This document shows, in pieces, positions 55,546-64,000 of a stretch of DNA of 64,000 bases; the first letter of the stretch is position 1, and each line of letters begins with the position of its first letter. Source of the DNA: JBEDUK01 sp963781595 (GTDB lineage Bacteria; Actinomycetota; UBA4738); the NCBI GenBank assembly GCA_963781595.1, contig CAWAGG010000001.1, positions 682,001-746,000 of the forward strand, written 5' to 3'. The notes below the pieces were generated by a model. The model was not told where the DNA came from and searched no databases. It saw only the letters and a program-made list of their open reading frames with translations. Both the position numbers and the translations under genes were made by a program.

Positions 55546-57465
55546 ATGTCGAAACCCTGGTCGCGGCCGTCGCTGGGCGCCGCGCTCGCCGTCGCCGTCG
55601 TCGCCGCGATGTTCGCGACGCCGGCGCTCGCGTCGTCCGGCCGCACGACGATCGCCGGAGCCGTACCATCGTGGGCCACCGGGTCGAACCTCGTCCGGCC
55701 GGTTTCGCCCGCCGGACGCGTCTCCGTCGACGTGGTGCTCGGCTGGCGGAACCTGGCCGCGCTCCGGGAGCTCGCCGACGCGGTGTCCACGCCCGGCAGC
55801 CCGTCCTACCATCGGTTCCTCAGCGCGGCGCAGGTCCGCGCGCGCTTCGCTCCCACGGCGTCGAACGTCCGGGCGGTCCAGGACTGGGTGCGCTCGCAGG
55901 GCCTGAGGCCGGGCCTCTCGCCGAAGAGCAACCTCTGGGTCACAGCGACCGGGACGGTCGACCAGGTCGAGCGGGCGTTCGACGTTCTGCTGAACCTGTA
56001 CCGGCTGGGTCGCGACGTCCGCCGCGCGCCCGACCGCGCGCCGTCGGTCCCTGCATCGATCGGCCGCATCGTCACCACGGTGACCGGCCTCGCCGACGTT
56101 CGGGCCGTGCCGCACGGGGGCGGCGACGCCCCACCCCCGCCGGCGTTCGTCGTCGGGAAGCCGTGCAGCGCGTACTGGGCCGAGCTGACGGCCGACGACA
56201 AGCCGCCCGCGTACGGGAAGACGCAGCCCGTGGACGTGTGCGGGTACAGCCCCCAGCAGATGCAGGCCGCGTACGGCGTCGACCAGGTGATCGGCGACGG
56301 CATCGACGGCGCCGGACAGGCGGTCGCGATCGTCGACGCGTTCAACAACCCGACCGCGGCGAAAGACCTCAAGACCTATTCGAAGAGCCACGAGCTGCCC
56401 GCGCCCGACCTCGAGCAACACAACGTGGAGCCGGCGCCCGGCAACGACCAGCTCAAGCAGGGCTGGTACGGGGAGGAGGCGCTCGACCTCGACGCCGTCC
56501 ACGCGATGGCGCCGAAGGCCACGATCGTCTACGAGGGCGCACACTCGTCGTCCGGCGGCGATCTGCTGAACCGCATCTCGGACGTCCTGGACAACGACCG
56601 CGCCAACATCATCACGAACTCGTACGGCTTCGCCGGCGAGGGGCTCCCCCCCGGCCAGATCGACCAGGACGAGGCCGTCTACGAGCAGGCGGTCGCCCAG
56701 GGCGTCGGGATCTACTTCTCGTCGGGCGACTGCGGCGACAACACGGATCCGGACGGGCTGTGCGCGAACAGCAGCGGCAAGCGCGAGCCGAACTACCCCG
56801 CATCCAGCCCGAACGTCACGTCGGTCGGCGGCACGTCCCTGGCGGTCGGCAAGAAGGACGACTACCTGTTCGAGACCGGCTGGGGCACAGGCCTGTCGAA
56901 CCTCCAGGGGAACAACTGGGTGCCCGCTCCGCCGGGAGGCTTCCTGTACGGCGCGGGGGGCGGCGTGAGCGGCCTGTTCGACGAGCCCAAGTACCAGAAG
57001 AAGGTCGTCCCGAAGAGCCTCGCGAAGGGGCACCGCGTGGTTCCGGACATCGGAGCCGACGGCGACCCCAACACCGGGTTCACGATCGGGATCACGCAGA
57101 CCTTCCACAACGGGAAGGTCAAGTACGGCGAGTACCGGATCGGCGGGACGAGCCTGTCCTCGCCGCTGATCGCGGGGATCGTGGCGCTGGCCGACCAGGC
57201 CGCGGGGAGCCCGCACGGGTTCATCAACCCGGCGCTGTACGCGCTGGCCAAGTCGAACCCGAAGGCCTTCAACGACATCGTCGACCCGAAGGCGATGATC
57301 GCGGTCGTTCGGACGAACTACGTGAACAACGAGAACAAGAAGGGCGGGCTCGCGTTCAGCCTGCGGACGATGGACCAGGTCCTGTCCTTGAAGACGAGGA
57401 AGGGCTACGACGCCTGCACGGGCATCGGTACGCCGGTCGCACCCGTGTTCGTCACCGGGCTGTAG
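55546..57465 (+). CDS. S53 sedolisin (kumamolisin-like) secreted serine-carboxyl protease
   Basis: A 639-residue acid protease precursor. A signal peptide (LAVAVVAAMFATPALAS) precedes the Pro-kumamolisin activation domain (about 40-190: SPSYHRFLSAAQVRARFAPT). The catalytic domain shows GQAVAIVDAFNNPTAAKDLK, then GEEALDLDAVHAMAPKATIV with E310 and D314, IYFSSGDCGDN with the oxyanion Asp, and the nucleophile S536 in IGGTSLSSPLIAGIVALAD. The calcium site near the end is FNDIVDPK with a distal Asp-rich turn. Such enzymes are active at low pH, outside the cell. Start ATG 55546 follows a GAGAGGGGG site. Confidence 0.93.
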   Translation: MSKPWSRPSLGAALAVAVVAAMFATPALASSGRTTIAGAVPSWATGSNLVRPVSPAGRVSVDVVLGWRNLAALRELADAVSTPGSPSYHRFLSAAQVRARFAPTASNVRAVQDWVRSQGLRPGLSPKSNLWVTATGTVDQVERAFDVLLNLYRLGRDVRRAPDRAPSVPASIGRIVTTVTGLADVRAVPHGGGDAPPPPAFVVGKPCSAYWAELTADDKPPAYGKTQPVDVCGYSPQQMQAAYGVDQVIGDGIDGAGQAVAIVDAFNNPTAAKDLKTYSKSHELPAPDLEQHNVEPAPGNDQLKQGWYGEEALDLDAVHAMAPKATIVYEGAHSSSGGDLLNRISDVLDNDRANIITNSYGFAGEGLPPGQIDQDEAVYEQAVAQGVGIYFSSGDCGDNTDPDGLCANSSGKREPNYPASSPNVTSVGGTSLAVGKKDDYLFETGWGTGLSNLQGNNWVPAPPGGFLYGAGGGVSGLFDEPKYQKKVVPKSLAKGHRVVPDIGADGDPNTGFTIGITQTFHNGKVKYGEYRIGGTSLSSPLIAGIVALADQAAGSPHGFINPALYALAKSNPKAFNDIVDPKAMIAVVRTNYVNNENKKGGLAFSLRTMDQVLSLKTRKGYDACTGIGTPVAPVFVTGL

Positions 57466-57488
57466 AGCCTGCGCGGATCGGGCGGGAG

Positions 57489-57512
57489 GGGGGCGGCGAC
57501 CGACCCGCCCCC
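57489..57512. terminator. strong hairpin between converging genes
   Basis: GGGGGCGG and CCGCCCCC form an eight-base perfect stem with an eight-base loop, followed by TTCC. It lies between the converging sedolisin and HtrA-like stops and probably ends both transcripts. Confidence 0.65.
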
Positions 57513-57529
57513 TTCCGTCGTTCACGGAG

Positions 57530-58429
57530 CTACGCAGCGGCCGCGACGAGCGATCCGGCCTGCGCGATCGGGATCGCGAACCCCACGTCCTGGGCGCCCT
57601 GGGCTCCGGCCGTGGCGATCGCGATCACTCGGCCCTGCGTGTCGAGCACCGGACCGCCCGAGTTGCCCGAGTTGATCGGTGCGCTGATCTGCAGGATGTG
57701 CGCGTAGCTCCGAACGGTCCCGGCGACCTCGTCCTGGACCTGGATCGTTCGGTCCGTCGAACTGACGATGCCGGTCGTGACCGTGGGATCGCCCTCGAGC
57801 CCGAGCGCGTACCCGATCGCGACGACCGACTCGCCGACGACCGGCGACGCCGACTCCAGTTGCAGCGTGGGGAGATCCGTCGCGTCGATCCTCAGGACCG
57901 CGAGGTCGCCGGCGTCGTCGCTGCGCACGACCGTCGCGTCGTACGTCGAGCCGTCGGCGAGCGTGACCGTGATCTGGTCGGCGCCCTCGATGACGTGGGC
58001 GTTCGTCAGGATCAGGCCGTCGGACACCACGACGAACCCGGTGCCCTCGAGCGTCGCTTCCTGCGCGGGCTGGAAGAACGAACCCTGCACCTCGATCCGC
58101 GAGGTCACGCGCACGATCGCCTGCTCGGCCGTCCGAGCGAGCGTGGCCACGCCGTCGCCCGAGGAGAGGTTCACCGAGACCGCGCTCGAGGCGCCCGACG
58201 ACGAAGCGGCCGCCCCTCCAGGCGAGGTGACGGTGCGGATCCCGTAGCCCCCCACCGCGAGGATCAGGCCGATCGCGACGAAGGCCGCGACCCGGCGCAT
58301 GCGGCCGGCCTTCGGCCGCGGGTCCGCGAGCGGCGATGGGGCCATCGCGCTCGGTGGAGGTGGCAACGGCGGCGGAAGGGATCCGGGGTCCGAACCGCCC
58401 GCGTCCATCGTTCGCTGCTCGTCGTCCAT
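57530..58429 (-). CDS. membrane-anchored trypsin-like protease (HtrA/DegP type without PDZ)
   Basis: A 299-residue protein. A proline-rich cytoplasmic N-terminus (PPPLPPPPSAM) is followed by one membrane span (VAAFVAIGLILAVGGYGI), then an external chymotrypsin-fold protease. The catalytic triad is H145 (LTNAHVIEG), D175 (DDAGDLAVLRID) and S257 (NSGNSGGPVLDTQGRV). The chain ends just after the protease fold (AQDVGFAIPIAQAG), so the PDZ domain usual for HtrA is missing. ATG 58429 is preferred. It is probably an envelope quality-control or signalling protease. Confidence 0.9.
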   Translation of the reverse strand: MDDEQRTMDAGGSDPGSLPPPLPPPPSAMAPSPLADPRPKAGRMRRVAAFVAIGLILAVGGYGIRTVTSPGGAAASSSGASSAVSVNLSSGDGVATLARTAEQAIVRVTSRIEVQGSFFQPAQEATLEGTGFVVVSDGLILTNAHVIEGADQITVTLADGSTYDATVVRSDDAGDLAVLRIDATDLPTLQLESASPVVGESVVAIGYALGLEGDPTVTTGIVSSTDRTIQVQDEVAGTVRSYAHILQISAPINSGNSGGPVLDTQGRVIAIATAGAQGAQDVGFAIPIAQAGSLVAAAA

Positions 58430-58546
58430 CGGGAACCTCCTTCGCGCGAGACCCGGCGTCTCCGGGCGCCAGGGTGGAGTTCAGCGCGGAGACCTCCGAG
58501 GACGCTCGGAGCGGGCTGTGGCTCCGCTGAGAGGGACCGTCGCGCC

Positions 58547-60499
58547 TCAGGGCGCAACGAACGAGTACGCCACCGACTTGCCGCCCAGGGTTCCGGTCAC
58601 GTCCGCGTAGGGCACCTGCTCCCAGTCGTTCCATGCGATCGAGAGCGTCCCCTCCGCCGCGCCAGGGCCGCTCACCGAGACCGACGCGGAGATGCTGCCG
58701 GTCGTTCGATCCCAGTCGATCGAACCACTGACCGCGACATCGTCAACCCACTTCACTTCCTGCAGTTCGAAGACCACGTGGTCGTAGCCGGGCGCGGTGA
58801 AGGTGCCCCCGCGCAGGCCGAAGCCATCGCTGCCGAGCATCGCCCACCACCGCGCCACCGCGTCTCCGACCGTCGCCGCGGTCACGACGGCGGTCCGGCG
58901 CCGGAGGTTCGGGATGTTCAGGTCCTTCGCGCGTTCGACGAACCGGTCGACGAGCCGGTTCGGCGGGTACTGCGACGCGCACGACGTGTCCCCCGCGGAC
59001 CGGGTGGTGATGAAGTGCAGCACGATCCGTGAGGCACATCGGCCGTAGTCGGCGAGGGCCGAGACGTGCGTGCTGTTCGCCACGGAGACGAACGTCGAGT
59101 TCGGGAACGCCGCCGCCGTCGCGAGCGCTCCCTCGGGCGAGGTCAGCGAGTCCAGGTCGCTCGAGAGCACCAGGACCGGCACGTCGGGGTACTTCGCGTC
59201 CGGAGGGACCGCGGGATCGACGAGGCTCGGGATCGGCCAGCGCAGGCAGCTGTCCCAGTAGTGCTCGGGGTAGTGCACCCATTCGTCCACCGTGAACGGC
59301 CAGAAGATGACCGGGCTGCTCCGCTCCAGCGTGTCGATCGCGTCCTTGTACCGCTGCTTGCGGACCGGGAACGGCGTGCTCATGTCGTAGGCTTGCGGGT
59401 AGTCGTTGCAGGCCACCGCCATGTACAGCCCCTCCGAGTACTGGCGGACCGGCCCCGCGTCGCCGTACCAGGTGGCCTCGGCGAGCAGCCGAAGGAGCGG
59501 CAGCGTGTCGTGATCCTTCCCGAGGGCCGCTCGGATCGCGGCGTCCAGGTCCCGGTAGATCGTCTGGTCGGTCGCGGCGTCGGCCATCAGCTGCGCGACC
59601 GTGCCCGGGTCGATCGTCACATCGTGGAACGCGCCGTCGGAGCCGGGGGCGCTACCGGAGATGGGCCTGTGACGCACGACCGTCAGCAGGTCGAGGATCC
59701 GGTGCACGGTGTCGCCCCGCGCGCTGCACGTCGACCACCGCTGGCACGCGTAGCGGAACGCGTTGACCATCGCGGGGTTCGTGTCGCTGTACCACGGGTC
59801 CGGCCACTGCACGAAGTACGCGGAGTCGAGCACGACCGTCCGCACGCGGTCCGGGTGACGCACGGCGAACGTCTGGCTGAAGAAGGTCCCGTACGAGTCG
59901 CCGTACAGGTCCACCTTCGCGATCCCCAGCGCGTCGAACAGCTCGGCCAGGTCGTCGGCCGCGTTGTGCGATCCGTAGAGGTCCGCAGCATCGCCGAGCT
60001 GGCGCCCGCACTTGCCGACCTCCTTGTTGTACGGGCCTTCGTACGACTGCAGCTCCTTGCAGTCGATCGCGCCGGACTTCCCCGTGCCACGGAGGTCCAT
60101 GAGCAGCAGGTCGTGGTCCGCCATCAACGGCGCGAACAAACCCAGGTACCAGAACCGGCTCGCGGTCGTCGAGTAGCCCGGGCCGCCCTCGACCGCGACG
60201 ATCGGCTCCTTCGGCGGCGCCGAGCCGTCGGAGTGCGGGTAGAGCTCGAAGAAGAGATCGATCGTCCCCATGGACGGATCGGTTCGATCGAGCGGCACGG
60301 TCAGGAAGCCACAGCGCGCAGGCGGCCTGCGCGTGCAGTCGATCCATCGGATCGGCGGCCCGTCTCGGCGGACGACGCCCGTCGATGGAGCCACGGCCGC
60401 GGCGCCGGCCTGCGCGAACGCCGTGCAGAGCATGACGACCGATGCGAGGGCGGCACCCAGCCGCACCCAGGTCACGCGAGAGCCCGTCCCCCTCCGCAT
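58547..60499 (-). CDS. secreted S33-family tripeptidyl aminopeptidase-like hydrolase
   Basis: About 650 residues. A signal peptide (LGAALASVVMLCTAFAQAGA) leads to an alpha/beta-hydrolase: PIVAVEGGPGYSTTASRFWY is the oxyanion region, LLLMDLRGTGKSG follows, the nucleophile is Ser202 in DLYGDSYGTFFSQTFA, and D450 (SSDLDSLTSP) and His478 (VANSTHVSAL) complete the triad. A cap domain and the TAP-like C-terminal domain follow. The last 150 residues add a beta-rich module (APGYDHVVFELQEVKWVDDV). Family members release N-terminal tripeptides or act as proline iminopeptidases. It is divergent from the next phosphoesterase gene across 94 bases. Confidence 0.9.
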   Translation of the reverse strand: MRRGTGSRVTWVRLGAALASVVMLCTAFAQAGAAAVAPSTGVVRRDGPPIRWIDCTRRPPARCGFLTVPLDRTDPSMGTIDLFFELYPHSDGSAPPKEPIVAVEGGPGYSTTASRFWYLGLFAPLMADHDLLLMDLRGTGKSGAIDCKELQSYEGPYNKEVGKCGRQLGDAADLYGSHNAADDLAELFDALGIAKVDLYGDSYGTFFSQTFAVRHPDRVRTVVLDSAYFVQWPDPWYSDTNPAMVNAFRYACQRWSTCSARGDTVHRILDLLTVVRHRPISGSAPGSDGAFHDVTIDPGTVAQLMADAATDQTIYRDLDAAIRAALGKDHDTLPLLRLLAEATWYGDAGPVRQYSEGLYMAVACNDYPQAYDMSTPFPVRKQRYKDAIDTLERSSPVIFWPFTVDEWVHYPEHYWDSCLRWPIPSLVDPAVPPDAKYPDVPVLVLSSDLDSLTSPEGALATAAAFPNSTFVSVANSTHVSALADYGRCASRIVLHFITTRSAGDTSCASQYPPNRLVDRFVERAKDLNIPNLRRRTAVVTAATVGDAVARWWAMLGSDGFGLRGGTFTAPGYDHVVFELQEVKWVDDVAVSGSIDWDRTTGSISASVSVSGPGAAEGTLSIAWNDWEQVPYADVTGTLGGKSVAYSFVAP

Positions 60500-60593
60500 C
60501 GAAACGGCATCATAGCCTCGAACGCTGAACGGGTGTTCAGGGTTCGTTCGCGTAGAGTGTCGACCCCCGAACCGGAGGCCGCGCCGCCTCGCG

Positions 60594-61955
60594 ATGGTCC
60601 CGGCGCGCTGCATGTCTACGGAGGATCGAACCATCGATACCGAGCTCGGGCCGGGCGAGACGCTCTGGCGCCGTCCCATCACCCGGCGGCGTTTCCTCGC
60701 CGGCTCCGGCGCCGCCGTGCTGGGAGCGCTCACCGCGTCGTGCGTCGGGGCGTTCGCCCGGACGCCGTCGACCCGCTGGCCGATCAAGCACGTGGTGATC
60801 CTGATGAAGGAGAACCGCAGCTTCGACCACGTGTTCGGCAGGTTCCCGGGCGCCGACGGCACCCGCGTCGGCTCGTACCACGGCCGGCGGATCCCGCTCC
60901 TGCCTCCGCCCGAGGTGCTCCCGACGGACCTCCCGCACCACTGGTGGGACGCGCACATCGACATGAACGGCGGGCGGATGGACGGGTTCGGGCGGGAGGA
61001 GCCGGCGTTCACGGAGTTCGCCCACACCCAGATGGACCCCGACCAGATCCCCCATTACTGGCGCTGGGCCGAGGACTACGTCCTGTCCGACCGCTTCTTC
61101 GCATCGCACACGGGCCCGACGTTCCCGAACCGCCTCTACGGCATCGCGGGGCAGTCGGGCGGCGCGTTCGACACGCCGATCGACGTGAAGGCTCCGCCCG
61201 GCAAGGCCAGGACGTGGGGTTGCGACGCGCTGCCGTCCGAGTACGTGGTGATCGCCGACCCCGGCGGCTCGCGGACCCGGGTCCCGACGTGCTTCGACTT
61301 CGAGACCGCCGGGGATCTGCTGAACGAGAAGGGGATCGGGTGGGCCTCGTACTCGGCCACCGAGCACCAGCCCGGCTACATCTGGCAACCGTACTCGGCC
61401 ATCCGGCACGTGCGCGAGACCGATCTGTGGGACCGCCACGTGCACCCGGTCGACGAGCTGATCGACGACATCGTCGCCGACCGGCTGCCGGCCGTGACGT
61501 GGGTGCAGCCACGGTACCCGGTCTCCGAACACCCCGGCCTGCAGACCAACTTCTGCCTCGGCGAACGGTGGAGCGCCGCGGTGGTCAACGCGATCATGGA
61601 GAGCCCGATGTGGCCGTCGACCGGGATCTTCCTCACCTGGGACGAATGGGGCGGGTTCTACGATCACGTTCGCCCCCCCCGGGTCGATGCGTGGGGCCTC
61701 GGGATCAGGGTGCCGTTGCTCGTGATCTCGCCGTACGCGCGCAAGGGGCACGTGGATCACGCGGTCGCCGAGCACGCCTCGACATTGCGGTTCATCGAGG
61801 CGAACTGGGGCCTGCGGTCCCTGACCCACCGGGACCGGAGGGCGAACGACCTGTCGCACGTGTTCGACTTCGACCAGCGTCCCCGCGAGCCGAGCCCGCT
61901 GCCGATCCGGCGGAACTGCTCCGGCCCGACGCCCACGGGCATCCCCGGGCTCTGA
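60594..61955 (+). CDS. Tat-exported phosphoesterase (phospholipase C family), Thr-type
   Basis: A 453-residue enzyme. The N-terminus has the twin-arginine motif ITRRRFLAG and then a hydrophobic stretch with ALTASC, so it may be a Tat lipoprotein. The metal-site motif is HVVILMKENRSFDHVFGRFP; NGGRMDGFG and the putative nucleophile region SHTGPTFPNRLYGIAGQSGG (Thr176) follow, then TGIFLTWDEWGGFYDHVRPP and VPLLVISPYARKGHVDH. Threonine at the nucleophile site is as in PlcH/PlcN-type phospholipases C. It is a paralogue of the Ser-type lipoprotein at 52422-53828. ATG 60612 is an alternative start. Confidence 0.88.
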   Translation: MVPARCMSTEDRTIDTELGPGETLWRRPITRRRFLAGSGAAVLGALTASCVGAFARTPSTRWPIKHVVILMKENRSFDHVFGRFPGADGTRVGSYHGRRIPLLPPPEVLPTDLPHHWWDAHIDMNGGRMDGFGREEPAFTEFAHTQMDPDQIPHYWRWAEDYVLSDRFFASHTGPTFPNRLYGIAGQSGGAFDTPIDVKAPPGKARTWGCDALPSEYVVIADPGGSRTRVPTCFDFETAGDLLNEKGIGWASYSATEHQPGYIWQPYSAIRHVRETDLWDRHVHPVDELIDDIVADRLPAVTWVQPRYPVSEHPGLQTNFCLGERWSAAVVNAIMESPMWPSTGIFLTWDEWGGFYDHVRPPRVDAWGLGIRVPLLVISPYARKGHVDHAVAEHASTLRFIEANWGLRSLTHRDRRANDLSHVFDFDQRPREPSPLPIRRNCSGPTPTGIPGL

Positions 61956-62064
61956 TCGATCGGGCCGACGCCGGCCCACGGGACGGGCCTGCTTCTCAGC
62001 TTCGTCTTAGGTTCGCCGACGTTACTGAACGACCCGCCGGACGCGTTCGAAAGGAGCGGGTGGG

Positions 62065-62682
62065 ATGGACGACCGGGACGACATGATGACGGAGCCCTCA
62101 CCCGGCCCACGACGGCGCCGCCGAGCCAGCACGATCGTGGGCGGCATCCTCGCGGCGGGGCTGCTCGGAGGGCTGTTCCTGGCGAGCCTCACGTCCGCGG
62201 GGGCGCAGACGACCACGCCGCGAACGCCAACCGCTCCGAGGCCGAGCGAACGACCGCACGGCCCCTTCCGCGGCCCCGGGCCGGGCCGGTTCGGCGAGCC
62301 GGGGTTCGGCTTCGACGGGTTCGGCCCACGCGTCCTGCACGGCGAGTTCACGGCGAAGTCCCCCAGCGGCGCCTACCAGACCCTCGCCGTCCAGACCGGT
62401 CAGGTGACGGCAGTGAGCTCGTCGTCGATCACGCTCAGGAGCGAGGACGGCTTCACCCGCACGTATGCGGTCGACACGAACACGATGGTGAACGCGGGCC
62501 GCGATGGGATCGGCAGCGTCACGAAGGGCGACAGCGTGCACGTCGTCGCCAAGTCGAACGGAGACACGGCGACCGCCGTGCACATCGTGGACGCGACGAA
62601 CGTCCGCCGCAGCGTCGACGGATGGCTGCCGCCGGGGCGGTTCGGCCCGCCGGCCGAAGCGCCGGTCCCGTCCGGAGCCTGA
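62065..62682 (+). CDS. membrane-anchored DUF5666-like protein
   Basis: A 205-residue protein. A basic N-terminus (PRRRRRAST) and one membrane span or signal anchor (IVGGILAAGLLGGLFLASLT) are followed by a Pro/Gly/Phe-rich linker (FRGPGPGRFGEPGFGFDGFG). The folded part has LAVQTGQVTAVSSSSITLRS, DGFTRTYAVDTNTMVNAG and KGDSVHVVAKSNGDTATAVH, a repeated small beta-barrel pattern like DUF5666. AAAGGAGCGGGTGGG lies before ATG 62065. The function is unknown; it is probably periplasmic or surface-exposed. Confidence 0.8.
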   Translation: MDDRDDMMTEPSPGPRRRRRASTIVGGILAAGLLGGLFLASLTSAGAQTTTPRTPTAPRPSERPHGPFRGPGPGRFGEPGFGFDGFGPRVLHGEFTAKSPSGAYQTLAVQTGQVTAVSSSSITLRSEDGFTRTYAVDTNTMVNAGRDGIGSVTKGDSVHVVAKSNGDTATAVHIVDATNVRRSVDGWLPPGRFGPPAEAPVPSGA

Positions 62683-62762
62683 GGCTCCACACGCGCCACG
62701 CGCGCGCTCGGTCACGTAGGCTTCGGACGCTTCGTCGACGCCGGGATGCGCCAGGGGGGAAC

Positions 62763-63077
62763 GTGTACGAACACGGGTTCGCGGTGCCTGATCGCCCGGA
62801 GAGCCTCTTGGACGCCGACGGGACCATGATCCGCGGCCGGCCTGTCGTGACGATCGGCATGACCGCCGGTCGCTCGCTGCCGAGGGCCCTGCAGGAGCGC
62901 CTCGACGCGGACGCCGTCCCCTATCGCCTCGTGCCGGTCGCGTCGAAGGACCAGCTGGTCGTCTATGCGCCGACGGGCGCGGTCCAGGGCGTGGACGCGA
63001 TCCTCGACTGGCTCGCGACCGGATACCCGGCCCAGTGTCCTTCGAACCGTCCCCCTGCACCGACGGTCGGCTCGTGA
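62763..63077 (+). CDS. small hypothetical protein
   Basis: About 104 residues from GTG 62763 (VYEHGFAVPDRPESLLDADG), after a GGGGGGAA site. The segments GRPVVTIGMTAGRSLPRALQ and VPYRLVPVASKDQLVVYAPT look like an alternating alpha/beta fold, and the end is proline-rich. No family is recognised. It runs in the same direction as the DUF5666-like gene 81 bases upstream. The start is the weak point; ATG 62756 is out of frame. Confidence 0.55.
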   Translation: MYEHGFAVPDRPESLLDADGTMIRGRPVVTIGMTAGRSLPRALQERLDADAVPYRLVPVASKDQLVVYAPTGAVQGVDAILDWLATGYPAQCPSNRPPAPTVGS

Positions 63078-63118
63078 CGAATGCGGCGCCGACCCGGCGC
63101 CTCGTCTCGAGAGCCTCC

Positions 63119-63991
63119 TCAGCATGGCCCGCGGCCACGGATCAGATCGGTGCAGAGCGGCATGACGGCTCGGGCCATGTCTCGCTGGGTGCCTGATCCC
63201 AGGGCGGCTCGAAGGCCGTAGCCGATCGCCAGGATCACGCCCAGGACACGGCGCCGCCAACCGTGAAACGTCTTCGCGAGGGACTCGACGGCCTGGCCGC
63301 CCGAGATGACCTTCCGCGCCGGGTCCCCATGCGCCACCTCGTGGTGGAGGCGAACCCCCGGCCGCACCCAGATCCGGTACCCGGCCGCGCGAGCTCGGCG
63401 CCCGAAGTCGACGTCTTCGTGATACATGAAGAATCGTTCATCGAAGCCACCGAGGCGAACGAAGACGTCGCGGCGGATCCCCACCAGAGCCCCGGAGACC
63501 CAATCGAGCTCGGCGTCGCGCAACGGGAAAGGAGGCGCGACGAAGGGACCCCATCGACGATGGAAGCGGACCGGAACGAGCGCCCAGAGGAGGTACCGGC
63601 CCAAGGTGGGCTGGTACCCCCCGGTCTCGATCTTCGAGCGCCCTCGTTCGTCCACCTGGATCGGCGCCACCGCCGCGACATCGGCCGGCACGCCGGTGAG
63701 CAGGGTGCTCACGTCTCCGGCGTTGAGATGGATGTCCGGGTTGACGAACAGGATCCACTCGCTTTCCGCGAGCGCCGCTCCCTGGTTCGCGGCCGCGCCG
63801 AAGCCTCGGTTCGCATCGTTCCGGACGATCGTGACGCCGGGGCGGCCCTCGGCGGCCGCGAGCGAATCGTCCGAGGATGCGTTGTCGACGATCGCGACCG
63901 ATCGCACCTCGGGCGACAGACGGTCGAGCAGCGGGCCGAGCCGCGGCCCCGAGTTGTAGTTCACGAGCACCGCCGTGGCGTCCTGCTGCAC
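63119..63991 (-). CDS. family 2 glycosyltransferase (rhamnosyltransferase-like)
   Basis: About 290 residues of a GT-A fold enzyme. Signatures are AVLVNYNSGPRLGPLLDRLS, VAIVDNASSDDSLAAA, the nucleotide-sugar region NRGFGAAANQGAALAESEWI, the DXD-like LFVNPDIHL, WVSGALVGIRRDVFVRLGGF, and the ED motif FFMYHEDVDFGRRARAAGYR followed by HHEVAHGD. These fit dTDP-rhamnosyl-type transferases that build surface polysaccharide. The start is GTG 63991, nine bases from the window edge, so an earlier start outside the window cannot be excluded. Confidence 0.9.
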   Translation of the reverse strand: MQQDATAVLVNYNSGPRLGPLLDRLSPEVRSVAIVDNASSDDSLAAAEGRPGVTIVRNDANRGFGAAANQGAALAESEWILFVNPDIHLNAGDVSTLLTGVPADVAAVAPIQVDERGRSKIETGGYQPTLGRYLLWALVPVRFHRRWGPFVAPPFPLRDAELDWVSGALVGIRRDVFVRLGGFDERFFMYHEDVDFGRRARAAGYRIWVRPGVRLHHEVAHGDPARKVISGGQAVESLAKTFHGWRRRVLGVILAIGYGLRAALGSGTQRDMARAVMPLCTDLIRGRGPC

Positions 63992-64000
63992 CGACGTGCG

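Noticed and set aside
59066..62086. A 1006-residue plus-strand open frame covering the S33 peptidase and phosphoesterase region
   Set aside because: It crosses two real genes on opposite strands with no domain and an arginine-rich composition; a GC shadow.

Overview
The window is GC-rich chromosomal DNA. Small SRP RNA, a DUF2330 protein, SpoIIE/STAS regulators, S53, S9 and S33 secreted peptidases and IS256, IS21 and IS481 elements together suggest an uncultured soil or sediment member of the Actinomycetota (Thermoleophilia- or Acidimicrobiia-like). This is inference from gene content; another GC-rich phylum such as Dormibacterota or Chloroflexota is not excluded. No rRNA gene, origin or CRISPR array was seen. 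Many genes carry single-base frameshifts, dense in 2.7-8.2 kb and 24.8-38 kb and almost absent in 39.7-64 kb. Both consensus errors and real decay are possible.

Region 1 (0-8.2 kb): an NmrA-like oxidoreductase, the SRP RNA, and a minus-strand signalling operon whose four genes overlap end to start: a receiver-only regulator, two paralogous membrane histidine kinases and a NarL/FixJ response regulator. A broken SARP/BTAD activator is divergent to it. Region 2 (8.2-15.6 kb): a secreted SGNH hydrolase whose tail is cut by an IS256-family element with a 9-bp target duplication. Next comes a GmrSD-type DUF262/DUF1524 restriction gene split by a second IS256-family element; removing that element with one 7-bp target copy restores the reading frame exactly. 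Three small genes, including an XRE regulator, follow.

Region 3 (15.7-24.7 kb): secreted and surface proteins (a DUF2330 protein, a protein with four MBG-like repeats), an MtnX-like phosphatase, a lipoxygenase-like protein, a coiled-coil membrane protein and two tRNA-Ser genes (GGA and CGA). Region 4 (24.7-39.7 kb): an accessory island bounded by intact tRNA-Ser(CGA) and a 38-base degenerate copy of its 5' half that ends in the anticodon loop. It holds a frameshifted IrrE-like metallopeptidase, a truncated DNRLRE-type Rhs N-terminus, an AbiGi-like fragment, IS481 and IS256 relics, a large frameshifted Rhs protein with an HExxH C-terminal domain overlapping a lipoprotein gene (candidate effector and immunity pair), and an IS21 element lying between two unrelated truncated genes.

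Region 5 (39.7-49 kb): mostly intact core metabolism: a GT4 glycosyltransferase, intradiol dioxygenase, TIM-barrel hydrolase, the pyruvate kinase-CsaA-TadA cluster, PdxH, RidA and an S9 peptidase. Region 6 (49-64 kb): a SpoIIE phosphatase/kinase coupled to a STAS antagonist, then exported hydrolases (two phospholipase C/acid phosphatase paralogues, a sulfatase, a sedolisin, an HtrA-like protease, an S33 peptidase), two small hypothetical proteins and a GT2 glycosyltransferase at the edge. Overall the window joins a conserved backbone specialised in secreted degradation to a mobile defence and toxin island.
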